A program made the translations under genes and the position numbers. A stretch of DNA of 64,000 nucleotides, taken from positions 1 to 64,000 of the forward strand of contig NZ_ALPT02000017.1 of NCBI RefSeq assembly GCF_000292245.2. The letters run 5' to 3'. The DNA is from Alkalihalobacillus alcalophilus ATCC 27647 = CGMCC 1.3604. Lineage in GTDB: Bacteria > Bacillota > Bacilli > Bacillales > Bacillaceae_D. The notes beneath the pieces are model-generated. The model saw only the letters and a program-made list of their open reading frames with translations, made no database searches and was not told the origin of the DNA. Each line of letters starts with the position of its first letter. Positions within the stretch are counted from its first letter, which is position 1. Shown in pieces: positions 24,901 through 33,637 of this stretch.

Positions 24901-25056
24901 CTAATTAGTCATTTTAACTTTGCCGGTAACACGATAAGTATCATACTTTTTGTTGATTTCTTCTATTTTTCTCTTTAATCTTTCTTCGTCTAATGCAGGT
25001 TCCACATACTCTTCATGGATGATCTGTTTTTGCCATTCTGTCCATTTCCTATTCAT
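24901..25056 (-). CDS. Small charged protein, 51 aa, unknown
   Basis: A frame of 51 codons with its own GAGGTG site 6 bp before ATG 25056. The product begins MNRKWTEWQKQIIHEEYVEP and is one long predicted charged helix (LDEERLKRKIEEINKKYD) with a short basic tail. No family recognised. It lies upstream of sigK on the same strand. Codon use and ribosome site suggest a real gene. Confidence 0.55.
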   Translation of the reverse strand: MNRKWTEWQKQIIHEEYVEPALDEERLKRKIEEINKKYDTYRVTGKVKMTN

Positions 25057-25537
25057 TCCTAGCACCTCTACCCTTTCATTTTTTGAATATTCTAATTATT
25101 ATCAACGCAATAGCACTATTAAAGACTTATTTTCTCTTTTCGCCTTTTATTCTCCCATTAACTCCTTTAAAAATATTGTTATTATGTTGTATTGTAAATT
25201 CGAAAATCAATCTTATCAATATGAATAAAAGATGGAATCAATATCGTTTTGATATGTATTAGGAAAGCATAAGAACAACCCTCTTTTTATGAAAACGCTT
25301 TAAAAAAGGGTTGATATTGAGGAAGTTTTAACATATAGTTCAAATTAAAAGGAGAGGCTTACGCTGTGCACCTATCCGAGAAGCCCAAGCAAAAAATTTA
25401 GTTGTCAAGAGTTTTAGAAACAATAGTCCTCTGGAAAATAGACAGATGCAAGTCCAGCACTTCTCTTTCTAAACTAGTTAGAAAAAGAAGCTGAACTGAG
25501 TCATTTATTGTTTTTTTGTTAGATAGAAGCTTCGGCT
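25057..25537. other. Intergenic stretch without a recognised gene; two hairpins
   Basis: An imperfect hairpin lies at 25274-25311 (CAACCCTCTTTTTA / TAAAAAAGGGTTG) and a second at 25457-25494 (TTCTCTTTCTAA / TTAGAAAAAGAAG), which could end the LysR transcript. At about 25363-25473 one plus-strand frame reads GLRCAPIREAQAKNLVVKSF, with no start or family; it may be a gene relic. Confidence 0.4.
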
Positions 25538-26434
25538 TTATACATTTTTTTCTTGAAAAAAGTCTGTTAGAAATTCATAAAATAATTTTTCGGCTGGAAG
25601 TAATTGTCGTTCATTAGAGACAAGAATTCCGACAGTTCGAGTAATAACCGGTTCACTAATAGGGATTTTGATGGTCGCATGAGGTAAATTATCAACTAAT
25701 GTTATTTCCGGTATTAATGTAATACCTAAGCCTGCTGATACTAATCCTTTTAATGCATCAATATCATCGCCCTCAAATGATACTTGTGGCTTAAAGCCTG
25801 AATCATGACAAGCTTGCACTACAAGATCTCTCAAAATAAAGCCTTTTGGTAATAAAATAAACGACTCTTCTTGCAGCTCGTTTAACGTTAATGTTTGCTT
25901 ATTAGCTAATAGATGATTGACAGGTAATAATGCCACAACATTTTCTGTAAAGAGAATTTGACTTTTTACTTTTCTATGCTTATTTGGGACAGGACCAATT
26001 AAGGCCATATTAAAATCACCATCAATGACACCTTCAATAAGCTCGTGATAAACAGCTTGTTTAAGCTGGAACTTAACATTGGGATAGCGTTTACGAAAAG
26101 CCACGATCACACTTGGAAGTGTATAGGCTGCCATACTGATTGGAAAGGCAATTCGGATCGTTCCTTGTTCAGGATCTAAATACTCTTTCACTTCCAGCCG
26201 AGCGTTATCAATAACATTCATAGCTTGTTTCATCCGATCAAAGAACATTTTTCCAATGGGTGTTAGCTTAACTCTTCTTCCTTTTCTTATAAATAAATCG
26301 ACACCTAGTTCTGATTCTAAATTAGCTATTTGTCGACTAACCGCTGATTGGGCAACATGTAAAGCATCTGCTGCCTCTGTTACATGCTCCCGTTTTGCCA
26401 CTTCCATAAAATATTTTATTTGTCTAAACTCCAT
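25538..26434 (-). CDS. LysR-family regulator, GltC-like
   Basis: Product of 298 aa, similar to B. subtilis GltC along its length: HTH AADALHVAQSAVSRQIANLE, linker and effector domain with YLDPEQGTIRIAFPISMAAY, and EGDDIDALKGLVSAGLGITL. GltC activates glutamate synthase genes and answers to 2-oxoglutarate and glutamate. Here the divergent neighbour is an NADP-type glutamate dehydrogenase, so control of gdhA by this protein is likely. A GGAGTGG site precedes the ATG. The intergenic 183 bp is A/T-rich with several T-N11-A boxes, too many to choose one. Confidence 0.88.
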   Translation of the reverse strand: MEFRQIKYFMEVAKREHVTEAADALHVAQSAVSRQIANLESELGVDLFIRKGRRVKLTPIGKMFFDRMKQAMNVIDNARLEVKEYLDPEQGTIRIAFPISMAAYTLPSVIVAFRKRYPNVKFQLKQAVYHELIEGVIDGDFNMALIGPVPNKHRKVKSQILFTENVVALLPVNHLLANKQTLTLNELQEESFILLPKGFILRDLVVQACHDSGFKPQVSFEGDDIDALKGLVSAGLGITLIPEITLVDNLPHATIKIPISEPVITRTVGILVSNERQLLPAEKLFYEFLTDFFQEKNV

Positions 26435-26617
26435 TTTTTACACCACTCCACTCTTATTATCCATCTCATTTTGGCATGATATTTATCTATTTTCTATATT
26501 GTTCAGATTGGTTATAAATAATAAGATATACCATAATAGAAAATCTAACAAATAATAAGAAAAGTCAGTTATTTGAACTAGGGCTATCTAATATCATTTT
26601 TGAGCTTGGGGGTAATC

Positions 26618-28000
26618 ATGTCAATTTTAATAGAGCATCAGCATACGGAAACAGAAATCGCTAAAAGTTACGTCGCGGACGTTTATGAGTTAGTCAAAAA
26701 ACGAAATCCAAATGAAAATGAATTTCATCAGGCTGTTAAAGAAGTTTTTGATTCTTTAGTTCCTGTTCTTGCCAAGAATCCAAAATACATTAGACACGGT
26801 ATTCTTGAAAGAATGGCAGAACCTGAGCGCTTAATCAGCTTTCAAGTTCCTTGGATAGATGATCATGGCACCATCCAAGTGAATCGTGGCTTCCGGGTTC
26901 AGTTTAATAGTGCCATTGGCCCGTACAAAGGTGGGATCCGGTTCCACCCATCTGTAAATGCAAGTATTATTAAATTTCTTGGATTTGAACAAATGTTTAA
27001 AAATTCCTTAACAGGCTTGCCTATCGGCGGTGGCAAAGGTGGTTCAGATTTTGATCCAAAAGGAAAGTCTGACCAAGAGATTATGCGTTTTACTCAAAGC
27101 TTCATGAGTGAACTCTCTAAATATATTGGTCCTGATGTTGATGTTCCTGCTGGAGATATTGGGGTCGGTGCTAGGGAAATTGGTTATATGTTTGGTCAAT
27201 ATAAAAAAATCCGTGGTCATTTTGAAGCTGGGGTCCTAACAGGTAAAGGCTTAACCTATGGCGGTAGTCTAGGTAGAACAGAGGCAACTGGTTATGGAAC
27301 TGTCTATTTCGTTGAAGAAATGTTACAAGATATCGGACTAAGCTTTGCTGATCGAACAGTAGTCGTATCAGGTTCAGGTAATGTTTCGATTTATGCGATC
27401 GAAAAAGCTCAACAGCTTGGAGCTAAAGTTGTCGCATGTAGTGATTCAAGTGGCTACGTTTTTGATGAGCAAGGGATTGACCTTGCTACGGTTAAAAGGT
27501 TAAAAGAAGTAGAAGGTAAGAGAATAAGTGAATATGTGACAGAACATCCCCACGCTCAATATTATCCTGGATGCTCAAATATTTGGTCGATTCCTTGCGA
27601 TATTGCTCTACCTTGTGCCACTCAAAATGAAATCGATGAAATAGCTGCCAACCTTTTAGTATCCAATGGCGTCTTGGCTGTTGGAGAAGGTGCGAATATG
27701 CCTTCGACGTTACAAGCCATTGATGTATTCCATGAAAACAAAGTACTCTTTGGACCAGCTAAAGCCGTGAACGCAGGAGGAGTGGCTGTCTCTGCATTAG
27801 AAATGGCTCAAAATAGTATGAGACTTTCTTGGAGCTTTGAAGAAGTCGATACAAAATTACAAGAAATCATGAAAAACATTTATAGAAGTAGTGTCGAAGC
27901 GGCCAGAGAATTTAACGCTCCCGGAAACCTTGTTGTTGGAGCCAATATTGCCGGATTTAAAAAGGTAGCCGACGCGATGATTTCCCAAGGCGTAATTTAA
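26618..28000 (+). CDS. gdhA: NADP-specific glutamate dehydrogenase
   Basis: Product of 460 aa from ATG 26618, placed behind TTGGGGG; a TTG at 26600 lacks such a site. It makes glutamate from 2-oxoglutarate and ammonia with NADPH. Family motifs of the hexameric class: YKGGIRFHPSVNASIIKFLG (with the substrate lysine), LPIGGGKGGSDFDPKGKSD (catalytic Lys region), VDVPAGDIGVGAREIGYM, and the dinucleotide motif VVVSGSGNVSIYA. B. subtilis has no gene of this type, relying on gltAB. Divergent from the GltC-like gene. Confidence 0.94.
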   Translation: MSILIEHQHTETEIAKSYVADVYELVKKRNPNENEFHQAVKEVFDSLVPVLAKNPKYIRHGILERMAEPERLISFQVPWIDDHGTIQVNRGFRVQFNSAIGPYKGGIRFHPSVNASIIKFLGFEQMFKNSLTGLPIGGGKGGSDFDPKGKSDQEIMRFTQSFMSELSKYIGPDVDVPAGDIGVGAREIGYMFGQYKKIRGHFEAGVLTGKGLTYGGSLGRTEATGYGTVYFVEEMLQDIGLSFADRTVVVSGSGNVSIYAIEKAQQLGAKVVACSDSSGYVFDEQGIDLATVKRLKEVEGKRISEYVTEHPHAQYYPGCSNIWSIPCDIALPCATQNEIDEIAANLLVSNGVLAVGEGANMPSTLQAIDVFHENKVLFGPAKAVNAGGVAVSALEMAQNSMRLSWSFEEVDTKLQEIMKNIYRSSVEAAREFNAPGNLVVGANIAGFKKVADAMISQGVI

Positions 28001-28014
28001 CTTCACCTAAGAAA

Positions 28015-28047
28015 AAACCTCAGAGGCTTTCACGACCTCTGAGGTTT
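28015..28047. terminator. Terminator between gdhA and the SMR genes
   Basis: Perfect 12-bp stem AAACCTCAGAGG / CCTCTGAGGTTT around CTTTCACGA. The T-run is on the minus side, so it suits the SMR operon, but convergent gdhA also reads into it. Confidence 0.8.
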
Positions 28048-28097
28048 CAAAAAAATATTGATATTATACGTAAATGCAGCACGAATCGGTCAATTAT

Positions 28098-28412
28098 TTA
28101 CGAGACCGCCTTTAATCCTGTCACACCTATAACAATAATGATCAAGCTGACAATCCGGGCAACACTTTTTGATTCGTTAAAGAAAATCATGTTAATGAGG
28201 ACGGCAGCAGCGGTTCCTAAGCCAATCCATACAGCATAAGCAACACTAATTTGCAAATAGTTAAAAGACATATAGAGAAGAACGAATGAGAAACCAAAAC
28301 CTCCTAAAAACAAGAAAATGTTCAACAAGTTTTTCTTCTGACTATACTTCTTTAAACCAATGACCCCAACGACCTCAAAAAATGCGGCAAATAATACGAG
28401 AATCCAACCCAT
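28098..28412 (-). CDS. SMR-family efflux protein, second subunit of a pair
   Basis: Product of 104 aa with four membrane segments. Glu12 in AAFFEVVGVIGLKKYS corresponds to the essential Glu14 of EmrE; YAVWIGLGTAAAVLINMIFF is the TM3-TM4 family block. It begins 2 bp after the stop of the first SMR gene with an AAAGGAG site inside that gene's end. Paired SMR proteins work as heterodimers with opposite membrane orientation (as YkkCD, EbrAB, YvdRS). Drug, cation or guanidine-like substrate; no ykkC-type riboswitch is seen upstream. Confidence 0.9.
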   Translation of the reverse strand: MGWILVLFAAFFEVVGVIGLKKYSQKKNLLNIFLFLGGFGFSFVLLYMSFNYLQISVAYAVWIGLGTAAAVLINMIFFNESKSVARIVSLIIIVIGVTGLKAVS

Positions 28413-28414
28413 GA

Positions 28415-28762
28415 TTAAGCAACTCCTTTTTCTTCATTTTCTGTTGGTTGATTATCTGCTAATTTCAAAGTGATAACACCAAGTACTAGTAACCCAATAA
28501 AAAAGACTTTAGCAAGATTGAGTGCTCCATTAAATAGATAAACATCCATCAAAGCAGTTCCGACTGTACCTGCTGCAGCAAAAATCGCATAGACCGTTCC
28601 TGTCGGCAAACTTTCACATGCTTTCGCTAAAAAGTGAAAATCGATTAATATAATCGTTACAATTAACCCCCAATGCCACCAAGTGCTTGCAACATTAAAT
28701 CCATACACCCAAAATAATTCAAATAAACATGTTAAAATAACATAAATCCAAGCTTTATTCAT
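28415..28762 (-). CDS. SMR-family efflux protein, first subunit of a pair
   Basis: Product of 115 aa from ATG 28762; a TTG 24 bp earlier would place the AAGGAG ribosome site inside the gene. Four membrane segments; the key glutamate lies in LTCLFELFWVYGF, and LPTGTVYAIFAAAGTVGTAL is the TM3 signature. It is 20-odd bases longer than its partner at the C-terminus, with a charged tail. It follows a TetR gene and a palindromic operator, the order of B. subtilis yvdT-yvdS-yvdR. Confidence 0.9.
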   Translation of the reverse strand: MNKAWIYVILTCLFELFWVYGFNVASTWWHWGLIVTIILIDFHFLAKACESLPTGTVYAIFAAAGTVGTALMDVYLFNGALNLAKVFFIGLLVLGVITLKLADNQPTENEEKGVA

Positions 28763-28788
28763 TTTTCTTTTCTCCTTATTATTCAATG

Positions 28789-28805
28789 TGACTGAATTTC
28801 ATTCA
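28789..28805. promoter_or_regulatory. TetR operator before the SMR genes
   Basis: TGACTGAATTTCATTCA, a 17-bp palindrome matching the one before tetR (29416-29432); shared form TGAATGA-n3-TCATTCA. Confidence 0.65.
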
Positions 28806-28836
28806 CCTAAATACCAATTAAAAACATCCCTACTAA

Positions 28837-29397
28837 TTAGGAATGTTTGGTTATGCCTGCTTCTAAAAATAAAACGAGTGATCTTTTTCGTTCTAATTCG
28901 TTTTCTCGTTCTTCTTTATCATATAAATAGACTTGCTCTGCTGTTGATTCAATTAATCCGACAAGCATTTTTGATAAATGTTCGATTTTTATTGTTTTTG
29001 TTTCTATTACTCTTTCTAAGAAGTGATGAAACCAACTATAGATGGGCTCATACATATTTTCCCACTCTTGTACATGTTGTGTCTGAGTCAAGCCTGCATA
29101 AATGAGTGTAAAAGTTTCTTTATTTTGTTTTGTAATCTCAAAAAATACATCTATGATTTGAGTTAACTGTTGAGATAAACTTCCTTGAAGCTGCAATGTT
29201 TTTAAACCTGCTTCAATTTTAGCTACCATCACTTCAGCAATCGCTGGCATAACCGCTAATTTAGAAGGGAAGTAAAGATAAAAAGTTCCTTGCCCAATAC
29301 TTGCCGCTTTGGCAATATCCGATATTTTCGTTTTTTCAATTCCCTTTTCTGTAAACACTTGTATAGAAGCCTCGATAATTAAGTCTCGCTTCTCCAA
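28837..29397 (-). CDS. TetR-family regulator of the SMR pair
   Basis: Product of 186 aa. HTH: IIEASIQVFTEKGIEKTKIS, then DIAKAASIGQGTFYLYFPSK. The C-terminal part is the helical ligand domain (YvdT-like). It begins at TTG 29397 behind GGCGGTGAG. The two downstream SMR genes are on the same strand. Related palindromes lie before both transcription units, so it likely represses itself and the exporter until a cationic drug binds. Confidence 0.88.
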   Translation of the reverse strand: MEKRDLIIEASIQVFTEKGIEKTKISDIAKAASIGQGTFYLYFPSKLAVMPAIAEVMVAKIEAGLKTLQLQGSLSQQLTQIIDVFFEITKQNKETFTLIYAGLTQTQHVQEWENMYEPIYSWFHHFLERVIETKTIKIEHLSKMLVGLIESTAEQVYLYDKEERENELERKRSLVLFLEAGITKHS

Positions 29398-29415
29398 TTG
29401 AACTCACCGCCTTTA

Positions 29416-29432
29416 TGAATGAATGTCATTCA
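29416..29432. promoter_or_regulatory. TetR operator before its own gene
   Basis: TGAATGAATGTCATTCA, a 17-bp palindrome 19 bp upstream of the tetR start, matching the operator at 28789-28805. Confidence 0.68.
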
Positions 29433-29503
29433 GTTAATTACATTCTAACTCCTTTTTCTTTTTTTGTCAACTGCTCCATCAAATTTCATCAAAAAAGAGT
29501 AGA

Positions 29504-30685
29504 CTAGCTACTCTTTGCAATATATGAATCCTTTCTTTTGTTCAATTTTTCATCTACAAGACGGTGAATTAACTTCACAAGGAGCTCGGTTCTTTCCATT
29601 AAAGAAGGAATCTCTAGATACTCTTTTTCGCTATGGGCATTCCCACCTATTGGGCCAAGTCCATCAATCGTTGGAATTCCCATGGCCGCAGTAAATGAGG
29701 CATCGGAACCACCACCTGTTTTTGTATCTTTTATTTCCATATTTAATTCTTTTCCTACCTCTTTTACAATTTCAAAAAGCTCGGTAATCTGTTTATTTTT
29801 TATCATCGGGGGTCGGCTAATATTACCACTTAAATCAATCTTGGTACCAACTACATCCGAAACAGAACAAACCTCTTCAATTTTATGGGCCACTTCTTCA
29901 ATTTGCTCCACTGTTGCTACTCGTACATCTATATGACCAACAGCTCGTGCTGAAATTGTATTTATCGCGTCCCCACCTTCAATCATCCCCACATTTACTG
30001 AAATTCCGTGTTCATGGTCATTTAACGCATGGAGTTTGACAATTTTAAAAGCTAATTCCTGAATCGCACTCCGCCCCTTTTCAGGCTCAATCCCAGAGTG
30101 TGCAGCCTTCCCTTTGATCTCGATAATATAGTGACCATTTCCTTTTCTTCCTGTTACGATTGATCCATCTTTGCGAGCGGGCTCCATCACAAGAGCGTAT
30201 TGAATTCCTTTTGCCGCCTCACTCTCAATTAATGCTCTCGAGCTTGGGGAACCTATTTCTTCATCACTATTTAAAATAATCTTCACATGCTTGTACGCTT
30301 GGTTATTTGCTCTTTTTAATTGCTTAAGTGCATAAATAACGGTTACAAGACTCGCCTTCATGTCGATAACACCTGGACCATACGCTCTTGTCCCTTTTAT
30401 TTGAAAAGGTCTTAAAGCAGCGGTTCCTGTTTCAAAAACCGTATCCATATGAGCAACTAATAAGATTTCCGGCGCACTTACTTCTGGGTGCTGAATCACA
30501 TAATGATTCCCATACTCCTCTTGTGGAACCGTTTTGATTTTATAACCAAGCTCTTGAAAATAATGACAAAGAATTTTCCCGACTTGGTCAATACCTTTTT
30601 TATAATAAGAACCACTGTCTGTATTAACAAGCTTCTCTATAAGCTCTAACATTTCTGTCTCTATCCTTCGAACATTCCCATCCAT
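29504..30685 (-). CDS. M20-family metallopeptidase (carboxypeptidase G2-like)
   Basis: Product of 393 aa from ATG 30685 behind GAGGGGA; an ATG at 30700 is upstream of the ribosome site. Two-zinc site residues are seen in LLVAHMDTVFE (His, Asp), GVIDMKASLV (bridging Asp), NSDEEIGSPSSR (general-base Glu and ligand Glu), YALVMEPARKDG and GNAHSEKEY (last His). A dimer domain lies at about 180-295. It hydrolyses an amide or peptide bond in an unknown small substrate, as in the carboxypeptidase G2/ArgE/YscS group. It follows the TetR gene but is separated by a promoter gap. Confidence 0.88.
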   Translation of the reverse strand: MDGNVRRIETEMLELIEKLVNTDSGSYYKKGIDQVGKILCHYFQELGYKIKTVPQEEYGNHYVIQHPEVSAPEILLVAHMDTVFETGTAALRPFQIKGTRAYGPGVIDMKASLVTVIYALKQLKRANNQAYKHVKIILNSDEEIGSPSSRALIESEAAKGIQYALVMEPARKDGSIVTGRKGNGHYIIEIKGKAAHSGIEPEKGRSAIQELAFKIVKLHALNDHEHGISVNVGMIEGGDAINTISARAVGHIDVRVATVEQIEEVAHKIEEVCSVSDVVGTKIDLSGNISRPPMIKNKQITELFEIVKEVGKELNMEIKDTKTGGGSDASFTAAMGIPTIDGLGPIGGNAHSEKEYLEIPSLMERTELLVKLIHRLVDEKLNKRKDSYIAKSS

Positions 30686-30962
30686 ACTTATTCCCCTCAT
30701 TCACTTTCATAATTCTATCCTCTTATATAATATGCTTACTTCTTACTAATTGTAGCGAACTTTAGATAATTTACAAGCGGAATTAACTGATAATTCATGC
30801 GGTTTTATCCTTTGATCCTACGTTATGCATAAGGAACTTCTTTATGCCCAACTAACTACCTCACTTTTTTAGAAGAATGCATTTCATTTGCCCAAACCAA
30901 TAACTCGACTCGTCCCACAATTATGATTATACTAAAATAAGAAAAACTAGGAGGTCTACACG

Positions 30963-31955
30963 ATGATGAAATTTATTGATAATCAAAACATAACCGATCC
31001 AAGAATTAACCTTGCGATTGAAGAATATGCATTAAAAAATTTAGATCCAGAGCATTCTTATTTACTTTTTTATGTTAATGAACCTTCAATTATTATTGGA
31101 AAAAATCAAAATACGATTGAAGAAATTAATTTAGATTATGTAAAAGATCATAACCTACATGTTGTTCGTCGTTTATCAGGTGGTGGTGCTGTTTACCATG
31201 ACTTAGGAAACTTAAACTTTAGTTTTATTACAAAGGATGATGGGGAGTCTTTTCATAACTTCAAAAAATTCACTGAACCAGTCGTAAAGGCTTTAAATGA
31301 TTTAGGTGTTCACGCAGAATTAAGTGGACGAAATGATATACAAGTTGGTGAAAGAAAAATCTCTGGAAATGCTCAATTTTCAACAAAGGGCCGGATGTTC
31401 AGTCACGGGACTTTAATGTTATCTTCTGAAATCGAAAATGTCGTTTCTGCTTTAAAAGTAAAAGATGAAAAAATCCGTTCAAAAGGGATAAAATCGATTC
31501 GTAGCCGCGTCGCTAACATTGTAGAGTTTCTCGAACAGCCAATGACAGTCGATGAATTAAAAGCTGTTTTATTAAAATCGATTTTTGCAGACTCTGAAGA
31601 AATACCGAAAGTTGAGTTGACCGAAGAAGATTGGAAAGGCATTGATCAACTTTCGGCAGAACGTTACCGGAACTGGGATTGGAATTATGGAAAATCTCCA
31701 GCATTTGATTTGCAACGTTCTAAACGTTTTTCAGTTGGAACCATTGATATCCGTTTAAACGTTAAAAAAGGAAAAATTGTGGATTGCAAAATTTACGGTG
31801 ACTTTTTCGGTGTGGGAGATATTAAAGAGTTAGAACAAAAACTGATCGGTGTAAACCACGAAACCGTAGCTTTAAAAGAAGCACTTCATAATATAGACAT
31901 CACTCATTATTTTGGTGCGTTGACAGAAGAAGAATTGTTAAGTTTGTTATATTAA
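30963..31955 (+). CDS. lplJ: Lipoate-protein ligase
   Basis: Product of 330 aa, close to B. subtilis LplJ across its length. It attaches free lipoate to E2 and GcvH proteins through lipoyl-AMP. Family motifs: VRRLSGGGAVYHDLGNLNFS (lipoate-binding loop), SGRNDIQVGERKISGNAQFS (adenylate lysine region) and the C-terminal accessory domain with CKIYGDFFGVGDI. Start is the first of two ATGs (30963) after AGGAGG. Single gene; terminator at 32231-32273. Confidence 0.96.
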   Translation: MMKFIDNQNITDPRINLAIEEYALKNLDPEHSYLLFYVNEPSIIIGKNQNTIEEINLDYVKDHNLHVVRRLSGGGAVYHDLGNLNFSFITKDDGESFHNFKKFTEPVVKALNDLGVHAELSGRNDIQVGERKISGNAQFSTKGRMFSHGTLMLSSEIENVVSALKVKDEKIRSKGIKSIRSRVANIVEFLEQPMTVDELKAVLLKSIFADSEEIPKVELTEEDWKGIDQLSAERYRNWDWNYGKSPAFDLQRSKRFSVGTIDIRLNVKKGKIVDCKIYGDFFGVGDIKELEQKLIGVNHETVALKEALHNIDITHYFGALTEEELLSLLY

Positions 31956-32062
31956 TTTTAATAAACCTTGTACATAACTTAACAAAAAAGTGAGCGATTC
32001 GACGATTCGAACCGCTCCAATGGGGAGAGTAGAGAGAACATTTTGGAAGCTAGGTCGTTGAC

Positions 32063-32098
32063 CTTTCCTATTAATAATGTACATTATTAATAGGAAAG
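32063..32098. repeat. 36-bp perfect palindrome
   Basis: Both strands read the same: half-site CTTTCCTATTAATAATGT followed directly by its complement, with no loop. It lies 107 bp after lplJ. No T-run follows, so it is not a normal terminator. It may be a protein-binding site or a cruciform. Confidence 0.9.
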
Positions 32099-32230
32099 AA
32101 ACAGCTTGTTTGTAACATCTTCTTACAGAGAATGTTTAACCAATCGTTAAGTTGGTTTATTTCTCTTATCAGGATGTAAGAAAGGAGAGTTGAGACAAAA
32201 CCCTCTTCTCATTAATATTGTAAAAAACAG

Positions 32231-32273
32231 AGACTATCTTAAAAGGAAAACTTGCCTTTGAGTAGTCTTTTTT
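32231..32273 (+). terminator. Terminator downstream of lplJ, nested in a larger stem
   Basis: AGACTATCTTAAAAGG pairs with CCTTTGAGTAGTCT and is followed by TTTTTT. Outer arms AAAACCCTC (from 32200) and GAGGGTTTT (to 32287) enclose it, giving a nested structure. The start GAGACAAAACCCTC resembles the block before the hairpin at 57875. Confidence 0.75.
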
Positions 32274-32440
32274 GATGAGGGTTTTAAATAACAATAATAC
32301 CTAAATAATTTTTCCTACTTTTTATGATTTGATGATGATTGCTCTTTTCTTTTCCTTTACAATAGATGATATGATGGCAATAATCTTGGAATACCATTTT
32401 ACCGAAAAGAAATAAAAGATTTTTAAAAGGGGTTTTCTGA

Positions 32441-33064
32441 TTGTCAAAGACAAACATAAATACGATTATAAAAAAATTACATTCACGTAAAGCGAATATG
32501 CTTGGTCATGATACGAGCAAACATTCAGCAGTTCTTCTTCCATTAGTCCAAACAAAGGAAGGGATTTCAGTCCTTTTCGAAGTAAGAGCACTGACTTTAA
32601 ATAGCCAACCTGGAGAGATTTGTTTTCCTGGTGGGAGAATAGATGCCACTGATCAAACAAATGAAGAAGCGGCCCTTAGAGAACTAAAAGAAGAGATTGG
32701 CATCCCACCTTCAGAAATTAAAATGATTTCTTCACTAGATTATATTGTTAGTCCAAACCGCGGTATTATTTACCCATTTGTTGCACAATTAAATTCTTTA
32801 ACTACCCTTCATTTAAACAAAGAAGAAGTGGACCACATTTTTACAATTCCTTTAGATTACCTCTATTCCTATCAAGCTCAATCATATGAACTCACAATGA
32901 AGATGGTTCCTGACAGTCGGTTCCCCTTCGAAAAAATTGCCGACAAAGACGCTTATGTAAATCGAACTCAAACACATACAGAGTACTTTTATTTTTATAA
33001 AGATTATGTTATTTGGGGCTTAACAGCGAAAATCTTAAAGCACTTTTTAGACTTAACACGCTAA
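32441..33064 (+). CDS. Nudix hydrolase, CoA pyrophosphatase type
   Basis: Product of 207 aa. The Nudix box is GGRIDATDQTNEEAALRELK followed by EEIG. The preceding LNSQPGEICFPGG is the CoA-pyrophosphatase (NUDT7/YeaB) signature. It would cleave CoA or CoA esters to phosphopantetheine and 3',5'-ADP. Start is TTG 32441 behind AAAAGGGG. Single gene with its own terminator at 33121-33160. Confidence 0.9.
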   Translation: MSKTNINTIIKKLHSRKANMLGHDTSKHSAVLLPLVQTKEGISVLFEVRALTLNSQPGEICFPGGRIDATDQTNEEAALRELKEEIGIPPSEIKMISSLDYIVSPNRGIIYPFVAQLNSLTTLHLNKEEVDHIFTIPLDYLYSYQAQSYELTMKMVPDSRFPFEKIADKDAYVNRTQTHTEYFYFYKDYVIWGLTAKILKHFLDLTR

Positions 33065-33120
33065 GCCAATGCTTTAACAATAAGATTATGTTTCATACTA
33101 TAACTCGCCATACAAATGAA

Positions 33121-33160
33121 CCTCTCCAAAACATCTGATGATATTTTGGGGAGGTTTTAT
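33121..33160 (+). terminator. Intrinsic terminator of the Nudix gene
   Basis: Stem CCTCTCCAAAA / TTTTGGGGAGG followed by TTTTATTA. Confidence 0.85.
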
Positions 33161-33222
33161 TATATGCTGTGAATATCAATTACGCGGTTATTCGTAACAT
33201 AATTCTAACTTTCCTTGATTTT

Positions 33223-33497
33223 CATTACCTATCACTTGTTATTCGTACCGTTATTCAAGCGTCACGGAGTTTCCATTACTTATAATCGGTTTTTCGCACC
33301 GTAATCCCAGTGCCACGCGGTTTTCATTACTTATCACTACTTTTTCGCACCGTAATCCCAGCATCACGCGGTTTTCATTACTTATCACCACTTTTTCGCA
33401 CCGTAATCCCAGCACCACGCGGTTTTCATTACCTATCACCACTTTTTCGCACCGTAATCCCAGCACCACGCAGTTTTCATTACCTATCACTCACTCC
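33223..33497. repeat. 51-bp minisatellite, about 5.4 units
   Basis: CATTACYTAT occurs at 33223, 33274, 33325, 33376, 33427 and 33478, exactly 51 bp apart. The last three units are nearly identical (TTTTTCGCACCGTAATCCC and CACGCGGTTTTCATTAC); the first two have diverged. Since 51 is a multiple of three, long open frames appear on both strands, but they have no ribosome site or start of note and I regard them as spurious. Confidence 0.92.
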
Positions 33498-33637
33498 TTA
33501 TAACCGAAACACTCTTCTCAACAAAAAAAGAACTATCACACAAAGGATTTACCTTTGGGATAGTCCTTAATGTTATTTCTGTAGCGACAATTAACCTTTA
33601 CCTCTTTGGTTTACTAACTTGAAATGAATTTCTTCGA

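Noticed and set aside
28763..28836. Guanidine (ykkC-type) riboswitch before the SMR pair
   Set aside because: The space is under 80 bp, filled by an operator palindrome, and the ykkC conserved words are not seen.
33223..33497. CRISPR array
   Set aside because: The units are contiguous 51-bp copies without unique spacers, and no cas gene is present.
33251..33570. Repeat-protein genes on both strands of the 51-bp minisatellite
   Set aside because: Frames exist only because the period is a multiple of three; there is no ribosome site and unit changes are not biased to silent positions.
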